DNA of 63,107 nucleotides, from positions 1 through 63,107 of the forward strand of contig NZ_NIBU01000020.1 in the NCBI RefSeq assembly GCF_002632485.1, in the 5' to 3' direction. Under the pieces are notes generated by a model. That model searched no databases and was not told the origin of the DNA. It was given only the letters and a program-made list of their open reading frames with translations. Within the stretch, counting starts at the first letter, position 1. Every line of letters starts with the position of its first letter. This stretch comes from Xenorhabdus innexi (GTDB taxonomy: Bacteria; Pseudomonadota; Gammaproteobacteria; Enterobacterales; Enterobacteriaceae). Made by a program: the position numbers and the translations under genes. Shown here piece after piece: positions 56,566 to 63,107 of the stretch.

Positions 56566-57447
56566 ATGGGGGAATACCAATACATGTCACAGCAAAGCAC
56601 TTGGTATGAAACATTACATGCCAACTTTGGTCAGTATTTCACGGTTGAAAATGTGCTCTATCACAATAAAACCGAGCATCAGGACCTCATAATTTTTGAA
56701 AATGCGGAACTGGGTCGCATTATGGCTCTTGATGGTGTAGTACAAACCACTGAACGCGATGAGTTTATTTATCATGAAATGATGGCGCATGTACCATTAT
56801 TTGCTCATGGGCATGCCAAACGCGTTTTGATTATTGGTGGCGGGGATGGCGGGATGCTACGTGAGGTTTGCCGCCATCAATATCTCGAAAGCATCACTAT
56901 GGTAGAAATTGATGCCGGAGTTGTGGAATTCTGCCGACAATACCTGCCAAACCACAATGCAGGGGCTTACGATGATCCCCGCTTCAAACTCGTCATTGAT
57001 GACGGTGTCAACTTTGTTAATACAACTTCTGATAAATTTGATGTCATCATCTCCGATTGTACCGACCCGGAAGGGCCCGGCGAAAGTTTATTCACATCTG
57101 AATTTTATGAAGGCTGTGCTCGCTGCCTGAATGAAGGAGGTGTTTTTGTCGCTCAGAATGGTGTTTGTTTCCTGCAACAGGATGAAGCCATCACAAGCCA
57201 CAAAAAACTGAGCCACTATTTTGCTGACAGCAGTTTTTATCAAGCCGCTATTCCTACTTATTACGGTGGGATCATGACGTTTGCATGGGCGACACAAAAC
57301 CCAGCCCTACGTCAGACGCCTCTGGAAATTCTGCAACAGCGTTTCAATAATGCGGCGATAACCTGCCGTTATTACACCCCAGCCATACATGCAGGCTGCT
57401 TTGCTCTGCCACAATATTTGCTGGATTCTCTATCTGGAAACCAATAG
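56566..57447 (+). CDS. speE: Spermidine synthase
   Basis: 293 residues from ATG 56566 (GGGAGA 6 bp upstream); ATG 56584 would align better with the E. coli start. Conserved [45 protein letters not shown] and [14 protein letters not shown]. Transfers aminopropyl from decarboxylated SAM to putrescine. Operon with speD, 26 bp downstream. Confidence 0.96.
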   Translation: MGEYQYMSQQSTWYETLHANFGQYFTVENVLYHNKTEHQDLIIFENAELGRIMALDGVVQTTERDEFIYHEMMAHVPLFAHGHAKRVLIIGGGDGGMLREVCRHQYLESITMVEIDAGVVEFCRQYLPNHNAGAYDDPRFKLVIDDGVNFVNTTSDKFDVIISDCTDPEGPGESLFTSEFYEGCARCLNEGGVFVAQNGVCFLQQDEAITSHKKLSHYFADSSFYQAAIPTYYGGIMTFAWATQNPALRQTPLEILQQRFNNAAITCRYYTPAIHAGCFALPQYLLDSLSGNQ

Positions 57448-57473
57448 TCACCCATGCCGGGAGGTGAAATAAA

Positions 57474-58268
57474 TTGCGTAAACTGAAATTGCACGGCTTT
57501 AACAATCTCACAAAAAGCTTAAGTTTCTGTATTTACGATATTTGTTATGCAAAAACGAAAGCCGATCGCGACAGTTATATCGCGTACATTGATGAACAGT
57601 ACAATGCAAACCGCTTAACTGAAATCCTCAGTGAAACCTGTTCAATCATTGGTGCAAATATTCTTAACATTGCCCGTCAAGACTATGACCCTCAAGGGGC
57701 AAGCGTAACTATTCTGATGAGTGAAGAACCCGTAGACCCCAAACTGGTGGATAATACGGAAAACCCGGGGCCTCTTCCTGATTCTGTCGTCGCCCATCTG
57801 GATAAGAGCCATATCTGTGTTCATACCTATCCGGAAAGCCATCCTGATGGCGGCATATGCACATTCAGGGCAGATATTGAAGTGTCCACTTGTGGTGTAA
57901 TTTCACCACTCAAGGCACTGAATTATCTGATCCATGAATTAGAATCTGACATTGTCACAATGGATTACCGTGTTCGTGGTTTTACCCGGGATATTGACGG
58001 AGTAAAACTGTATATCGATCATGAAATTAGTTCCATTCAAAATTACGTGACTGAAGAGATACAATCTCAATACCATATGATGGATGTGAATATTTTTCAG
58101 GAAAATCTTTTTCATACCAAAATGATGCTGAAAGAATTTGACCTGAATGAATATTTATTTAACACCACAGCTGAAGAGCTACACGAAACAGAAAAGCAGG
58201 AAATTAGCCGCCTGCTAAAAAAAGAGATACAGGAAATATATTACGGTCGTAATTTACCAGAGATCTAA
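57474..58268 (+). CDS. speD: S-adenosylmethionine decarboxylase proenzyme
   Basis: 264 residues, TTG start (GGGAGGTG upstream), as in E. coli. Self-cleaves before Ser112 in [16 protein letters not shown] to form the pyruvoyl group. Supplies decarboxylated SAM to SpeE. Confidence 0.97.
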   Translation: MRKLKLHGFNNLTKSLSFCIYDICYAKTKADRDSYIAYIDEQYNANRLTEILSETCSIIGANILNIARQDYDPQGASVTILMSEEPVDPKLVDNTENPGPLPDSVVAHLDKSHICVHTYPESHPDGGICTFRADIEVSTCGVISPLKALNYLIHELESDIVTMDYRVRGFTRDIDGVKLYIDHEISSIQNYVTEEIQSQYHMMDVNIFQENLFHTKMMLKEFDLNEYLFNTTAEELHETEKQEISRLLKKEIQEIYYGRNLPEI

Positions 58269-58295
58269 ATATTCTCCTTTCGTTTCAATAAATTT

Positions 58296-58320
58296 ACTGG
58301 CAGATACTTTATCTGCCAGT
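58296..58320. terminator. Hairpin after speD
   Basis: 11 bp perfect stem ACTGGCAGATA / TATCTGCCAGT with a 3 nt loop, 27 bp past the speD stop; T-rich flank CATATTATATG. Confidence 0.75.
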
Positions 58321-58411
58321 CATATTATATGTATTCATATCCGTAGCCTTTAAAGTTACCTACCTGATAAAGTTTTACTCTGGAATATAAATGGCTTAAT
58401 TCAGCCCATAC

Positions 58412-58960
58412 TTATGGTATATATACACCAAGCTCTGTACTTGTCGTAATTTCAACGCCATAAATTGATTGAAGATAATTAAGGGCTTTATTTTGATCTG
58501 GTTCCAGAAAAACACAAACAGCATCAGATAATACTTTCATCTCATAGCCGCGAACAAACGCACCATAAGCCGTGTGCCTGACACAACAATCGGTATGCTG
58601 GCCGGTCAGTATCACTTCTGTCACACCATATTGTTTAAAAACAGCATCAAGATTTGTGCCATCAAAAGCACCATAAAACCGCTTGGGAGAAACGATTTCG
58701 CGCTTTGCACCTATGGGAGCCAGAGCATCAATGACATTAGCACCAAATGTCCCCCTCATGGCATGCCTACCCCAAATAGCCATTTCCCGATCATTTTCCC
58801 AATGTGAATCATTAGAATATACAACCAACCAATCAGACTTACTTCTGGCATAATTGATCATTTTCTGTATTACAGGAACAATTGGAATTACATTGGCTTC
58901 ATTTGCGAGAACACCAGTTACAAAATCATTCAACATGTCAATTACGATAAGTGCTTTCAT
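58412..58960 (-). CDS. Isochorismatase/nicotinamidase-like cysteine hydrolase
   Basis: 182 residues. Catalytic triad motifs: Asp8 in LIVIDMLNDFV, Lys in SPKRFYGAF (~91-93), and Cys124 in GQHTDCCVRHTAYGAFVRGY with the preceding Thr-Asp-Cys. Zinc-type SHWEND/GRHAMRGTFGANVI region suggests a nicotinamidase or similar amidohydrolase; substrate undecided. Single gene, minus strand. Confidence 0.85.
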   Translation of the reverse strand: MKALIVIDMLNDFVTGVLANEANVIPIVPVIQKMINYARSKSDWLVVYSNDSHWENDREMAIWGRHAMRGTFGANVIDALAPIGAKREIVSPKRFYGAFDGTNLDAVFKQYGVTEVILTGQHTDCCVRHTAYGAFVRGYEMKVLSDAVCVFLEPDQNKALNYLQSIYGVEITTSTELGVYIP

Positions 58961-59417
58961 TTATACGACCTTTTTACATGAAGAAATATTAGTGTTAAAT
59001 AAAAAATGTTTATAATTCACTATATATAAGAAAATATCCAATTCAAAATAATGTTATTTAAACAACTCGTAAAATCGCTTTCCATATCAATAAATAGCTA
59101 ATGCATTTTTATTGTCAAATAAAGCCAAACTACTATTCGAATTATATTTAGCTTTTCCTTCCATGAGGAGGGATAACTTAAAAATAATTCATATTTATTT
59201 GTGCGTTAATATTGATTTTCTGTCAGAAACCGTCAGAAAAAACAAATAAATCAGAATGGAAATAATCACGTTAAAAAACCAAAAGGAGAGTTATTAATCA
59301 GAGAAACAATCTAATTTGTTATCTTCATTGCAAATTTAACGCATTTAGTTGCACTAATTTTTTTTCATGAACATCATGATATATAAATAATTTATAATAA
59401 ATACCCTATAACGAAAA
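58961..59417. promoter_or_regulatory. AT-rich region upstream of uhpA with a GTCAGAAA direct repeat
   Basis: 457 bp, no gene. GTCAGAAA occurs at 59222-59229 and 59232-59239, 10 bp apart, flanked by TTTTCTG/CAGAAAA symmetry. One-helical-turn spacing suits binding of a response-regulator dimer, but the position ~180 bp before uhpA leaves its role open. Confidence 0.35.
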
Positions 59418-60047
59418 ATGAAGATAAAAGTTGCACTTATCGATGATCATGTTGTGGTTCGTTCAGGATTTGCCCAACTACTGACACTTGAAGATGATAT
59501 TACGATCGTAGGGCAGTACAGTAACAGTAAAGAAGCATGGCCTGATCTGCTAATAAAAAATATTGACATAGCGATTATGGATATTGCCATGCCACATGAA
59601 AACGGTTTGCAACTCCTTGCACGACTGCGCCCCAAGCGTCCAAATTTTTATACTATTATGCTCAGCATTTATGACACTGCCGCACTTGTGCAAACTGCGC
59701 TTGATTCTGGTGCTCGTGGTTATCTGACAAAATGTTGTGGAGCAGAAGAGTTGGTGCAAGCAGTACGTACAGTCCATAAAGGTGAAGTTTACCTTTGTGC
59801 CGATGCCATGAAGGCTCTGCGCCAAAAACCTCACGAATTAGATGCCCTACAAATACTAACGCCACGGGAGCGAGAAGTTTTTAATCTTTTAATTCATGGA
59901 ATAAATGCCAAAAATATCGCGGAGCAACTTAAACTGAGCCCTAAAACTGTCCATGTCCACCGCGCGAATATTCTCAGTAAATTACAGTGTGAGTCCACCA
60001 TTGAGCTAGTTCATTACGCATTAAAACACCAAATTATTACAGGCTAA
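59418..60047 (+). CDS. uhpA: UhpA response regulator (LuxR/NarL type)
   Basis: 209 residues. Receiver domain (KVALIDDHVVVRSGFAQLL; phospho-acceptor Asp55 in IMDIAMP; Lys in GYLTKCC) and a NarL-type helix-turn-helix at ~145-195 (LTPREREVFNLLIHGINAKN, LSPKTVHVHRANILSKLQ). Activates hexose-phosphate transporter gene uhpT. 3 bp from uhpB. Somewhat longer than E. coli UhpA (196). Confidence 0.92.
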   Translation: MKIKVALIDDHVVVRSGFAQLLTLEDDITIVGQYSNSKEAWPDLLIKNIDIAIMDIAMPHENGLQLLARLRPKRPNFYTIMLSIYDTAALVQTALDSGARGYLTKCCGAEELVQAVRTVHKGEVYLCADAMKALRQKPHELDALQILTPREREVFNLLIHGINAKNIAEQLKLSPKTVHVHRANILSKLQCESTIELVHYALKHQIITG

Positions 60048-60050
60048 TAG

Positions 60051-61628
60051 ATGAATTGGAAAACACGCTTTGGTTTGCAATCTCTGTTTCTGCTGATTTT
60101 CTATTCATTTACCTGGATTTCCTTATGGATAATCAGTTTTTATTTGAGTAAAAATGGACAGCAGGCAGCCCTTTTTTTACCTCAGGGGCTGAGGCTGGTA
60201 TTGATGATTTTATTATGGAAACGTTATATCCTTATTCTTATTATAAGCGAACTAAGCATATTAATATGGTTTAATCATGAGCAACTGATCACAAACATAA
60301 GTATTTTACTTTCTCCACTTATCAGTTTAGCCACAGTAATAATCATAAGAAAAATATGGGGATATTATTCTCTTTATTGGCAACAAATATCTGTTTTGCT
60401 GTCTGGTGTAATAGCTAATAGTCTTTTACAAACTTTTTTCTTAAGTTTTTTATTGCCCAGTAAAGCAAATATTATTTTTCTCACATCGTTAACTGGTGGT
60501 GTCCTCCTATCTCCTTTTATTTATCTAATTTATATCTACTTATATGAACAAGTTATTAAAAAACAAAATATTACTGATAGCTTATCATACCCTCAATTAC
60601 GCACATCATTGCTAATGTGGTGTTTTTTATTCAGCTTACTCGGCTTAAGTGGCCAATTCTTTTTATCACCCCAAATTGAAGGAATTCTGTCAATTTTAGT
60701 CTTTATACCCAATGTGGTTATGGCCTATCGTTACGGCTGGCAAGGAGGGGTTTTCTCCGCGTTATTAGGCAGCCTGATTGTAACATCTGCTCGCCATTTC
60801 AGTGGTTCCTTCAGTGAATTACAAGAGCTGGAAATTTTCTTAACAACACAAGCTCTATTGGGTATAGGGCTTGGTATTGCCATCAGCCGTCAACAGCAAT
60901 TGGCAGGTAATCTTATCCATTTGCAGCGATTAACAGAGAATCTTAATCGTTATCGCACACAACTCGAAGAGGAGTTAGCTGCACGCCAAACTCTAATGCA
61001 AAAAATAGTTCATATTGAAGAAGACATTCGTAAAAATATTGCCAGAGAATTACATGATGAGATTGGACAAAATATTACTGCAATTCAAATTCAATCTACC
61101 TTAGTGAAACGGAAGGCAGATTCTCCATTAACGATAAAAGCAGCTGAGCAAATTAAATCTCTCGCTCAGAAAATCCACCACTCTACTCGTCAACTTCTTC
61201 GAGAACTACGTCCTCCTGTATTAGATGAAATGTCATTTGAACAAGCGATTCACCATTTAGTAAATGAGTTTTCTTTTGAAGAGAGAAATATTATCTGTCA
61301 GTTCAATTATCAATTATTACAGCCTCCCAAGAATAGTACTGTTATTTTAACTCTATATAGGATAATTCAGGAATTGCTGAACAACATTAATAAACATTCA
61401 GGTGCCAATATGATAATCATTACACTAAAACAAAAAGGAAGTTTTATTAAACTTCACATCAGCGACAACGGTGTTGGTATCATTGAAGGAAAGAAAAATG
61501 CTGGTTTTGGATTAAAAGGTATTGAAGAGAGAGTCAAAATACTTGGCGGAAATTGGTTATTAAAAACACAAAACGGAACCCATATTGTGATTAATTTACC
61601 TATAAGTTCCAATAAAAATATTGAATAA
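60051..61628 (+). CDS. uhpB: UhpB sensor kinase
   Basis: 525 residues. MASE1-type membrane sensor of ~8 helices at residues 1-290, HisKA_3 dimerisation domain with phospho-accepting His335 (NIARELHDEIGQNITAIQIQ), and an HATPase domain (DNGVGI, GFGLKGIEERV). Phosphorylates UhpA; activity is set by UhpC, which senses external glucose-6-phosphate. Longer than E. coli UhpB (500). Confidence 0.93.
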   Translation: MNWKTRFGLQSLFLLIFYSFTWISLWIISFYLSKNGQQAALFLPQGLRLVLMILLWKRYILILIISELSILIWFNHEQLITNISILLSPLISLATVIIIRKIWGYYSLYWQQISVLLSGVIANSLLQTFFLSFLLPSKANIIFLTSLTGGVLLSPFIYLIYIYLYEQVIKKQNITDSLSYPQLRTSLLMWCFLFSLLGLSGQFFLSPQIEGILSILVFIPNVVMAYRYGWQGGVFSALLGSLIVTSARHFSGSFSELQELEIFLTTQALLGIGLGIAISRQQQLAGNLIHLQRLTENLNRYRTQLEEELAARQTLMQKIVHIEEDIRKNIARELHDEIGQNITAIQIQSTLVKRKADSPLTIKAAEQIKSLAQKIHHSTRQLLRELRPPVLDEMSFEQAIHHLVNEFSFEERNIICQFNYQLLQPPKNSTVILTLYRIIQELLNNINKHSGANMIIITLKQKGSFIKLHISDNGVGIIEGKKNAGFGLKGIEERVKILGGNWLLKTQNGTHIVINLPISSNKNIE

Positions 61629-61746
61629 GAAAATCATTCATTATATATGATATCGCGGAATATAACCGGAGAATAGAAATAGTTAATAAAGAAATAAAAC
61701 GGATAAGTGATTTATTAATATAGAATTATTTTCATGGAGAAGCAGC

Positions 61747-63075
61747 ATGATAACTTCCGAATACAATACCAGAATTTCGCAGGAATATAGATATTGGAGA
61801 GTTCATTTACTGATATCAATATTGATCGGCTATGCAGCATTTCAAATTACACGAAGGAGTTTGAACGTTGTTATGCCAGCAATGCAAATAGAACTAGTGT
61901 TAGATAAAAATGATATTGGTTGGATAGCCAGCTTGTTTTATCTTGCTTATGGAATTTCAAAATTTATATCCGGAATTTTCCATGACCATACAGGTTATCG
62001 TTGGTTTATGGGCGTTGGATTATTAATAACCGGAATACTTAATATTATTCTTACATTTTGTTCTTCATTGTCGGCCATATTAGTTGTCTGGACACTGAAT
62101 GGTTTTTTTCAAGGGTGGGGATGGCCTCCATGTGCGCGTCTACTAACTTACTGGTATTCACGTAATGAACGGGGATTCTGGTGGGGATGCTGGAATATTT
62201 CAATTAATATCAGTGGGATACTTTTAACACTACTATCAACACTCTTGGCGACAGTATATAGTTGGAAGGCTGCTCTTCTGTTTCCTGGGATCATTAGTAT
62301 CTTACTTGGAATTTGGTTATGTCAGCAGTTACGTGGTACTCCGCAGGAACATGGATTACCCAGTATTGGGAGCTGGCGGCAAGATCATCTGGAGCTCAAA
62401 CAGGAAAAACTATCGCCACCAATGCCAATGATAAAAATTTTAAAAGAAACAATCGTGTTCAATCGCATTATCTGGTTACTTGGTATTTCCTATGTCTTGA
62501 TCTATTTCATCAGGACAGCAATACACGACTGGGGAAGTCTTTGGTTATCAGAAAAACATGGTTCTGATTTACTCAATACAAATACTATCCTTTCACTATT
62601 TGAATTAGGAGGGCTGTTAGGAGCACTCTGCTCAGGATGGGGTTCTGACTTACTTTTTCGTAGTCAGCGAGCACCTATGATTTTATTGTTTTCTCTGGGA
62701 TTGTTTTTTTCGGTCACAGCACTTTGGCTAATCCCCATACAAAATAGAACCCTACTGGCTACCTGTATTTTTAGTATTGGTTTCTTTGTCTTTGGCCCAC
62801 AAATGTTAATCGGACTAGCCGCGACAGAATATTGCCATAAGAGTGCTGCGGGTACTGTCACAGGCTATCTCGGATTATATTCCTACCTGAGCGCAGCTAT
62901 CGCAGGCTGGCCATTGAGCCAAGTCATTAATTATTATGACTGGTCTGGTATGTTTACCCTCATTACACTGGCCTCTGCGTTAATGGGGTTATTACTAATG
63001 CCACTACTCATAGACAGGATCTTAAGCAATAACCGTTTATTTTTAGATAGAAAAAAGGCTTCATTTATGATCTGA
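61747..63075 (+). CDS. uhpC: UhpC, MFS-type hexose-phosphate sensor
   Basis: 442 residues with ~12 helices. OPA-family MFS motifs: GYAAFQITRRSLNVVMPAMQ, FYLAYGISKFISGIFHDHTG, GFFQGWGWPPCARLLTYWYS. UhpC resembles UhpT but acts as the external sensor that controls UhpB. GGAGAAGCAGC precedes the ATG. It is 118 bp after uhpB; the transporter uhpT, expected next, is beyond the window or absent. Confidence 0.9.
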   Translation: MITSEYNTRISQEYRYWRVHLLISILIGYAAFQITRRSLNVVMPAMQIELVLDKNDIGWIASLFYLAYGISKFISGIFHDHTGYRWFMGVGLLITGILNIILTFCSSLSAILVVWTLNGFFQGWGWPPCARLLTYWYSRNERGFWWGCWNISINISGILLTLLSTLLATVYSWKAALLFPGIISILLGIWLCQQLRGTPQEHGLPSIGSWRQDHLELKQEKLSPPMPMIKILKETIVFNRIIWLLGISYVLIYFIRTAIHDWGSLWLSEKHGSDLLNTNTILSLFELGGLLGALCSGWGSDLLFRSQRAPMILLFSLGLFFSVTALWLIPIQNRTLLATCIFSIGFFVFGPQMLIGLAATEYCHKSAAGTVTGYLGLYSYLSAAIAGWPLSQVINYYDWSGMFTLITLASALMGLLLMPLLIDRILSNNRLFLDRKKASFMI

Positions 63076-63107
63076 TAATCGTCGCCAAACAATAAATCAA
63101 AACCACG

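Overview
The window comes from an enteric gammaproteobacterium of the Morganellaceae, most probably Photorhabdus (Xenorhabdus is the alternative). Reasons: moderate-to-low GC, E. coli-like housekeeping neighbourhoods (fbaA-pgk-epd-tktA; tRNA-Asp/dnaQ/rnhA/yafS/gloB/mltD; yadH-yadG/can/hpt; yacC-speE-speD), ERIC repeats, a PAS/LuxR-type solo regulator, and many small decayed genes in the joints between conserved blocks. The genus is inferred from these features, not from a database search.

Layout. 1-5.4 kb: the start of an insertion-sequence transposase abuts a 5'-truncated yegD, followed by two Sel1-repeat lipoprotein genes, one of them cut in two by a single in-frame amber codon. 5.5-10.1 kb: an HPP membrane protein with a divergent TetR regulator and a twin palindromic operator, an XRE regulator overlapping a VUT/YhhQ-type transporter, and a PAS-LuxR regulator. 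10.2-21.5 kb: an inositol catabolic locus (iolB, iolE, fused iolC-aldolase, a Gfo/Idh dehydrogenase, a sodium symporter, iolG, iolD, and the divergent RpiR-type regulator iolR). An ERIC repeat carrying a 70 bp multi-hairpin insertion lies between iolG and iolD. iolA is not in the window.

21.8-35.5 kb: a complete 4-hydroxyphenylacetate (homoprotocatechuate) degradation cluster: hpaR, hpaG1, hpaG2, hpaE, hpaD, hpaF, an embedded succinate-semialdehyde dehydrogenase, hpaH, hpaI, hpaX, hpaA, hpaB, hpaC. HpaBC hydroxylates 4-HPA, HpaD opens the ring, HpaE/F/G/H/I take the product to pyruvate and succinate semialdehyde, and the extra dehydrogenase delivers succinate. A 760 bp gap between hpaA and hpaB holds two tandem frameshifted gene relics.

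35.5-49.9 kb: a 5'-damaged LysE-type exporter gene, a proton/peptide symporter, the glycolysis/pentose phosphate block, a macrodomain (ymdB) relic, a GNAT acetyltransferase, tRNA-Asp with a strong promoter and terminator, and the dnaQ to mltD block. 50.0-52.2 kb: a small accessory island with a putative clan CD (caspase/C80-like) cysteine peptidase, a MepB-family protein, an ABM-family monooxygenase-like protein and a RidA protein. 52.2-58.4 kb: yadGH, can, hpt, a NIPSNAP protein, yacC and speED. 58.4-63.1 kb: an isochorismatase-type hydrolase and uhpA-uhpB-uhpC, the hexose-phosphate sensing system; the transporter uhpT is not in the window.

The best candidates for undescribed biology are the clan CD peptidase-like/MepB pair (50.06-51.30 kb), the tandem relics between hpaA and hpaB, and the amber-interrupted Sel1 lipoprotein with its 864 bp internal repeat period.
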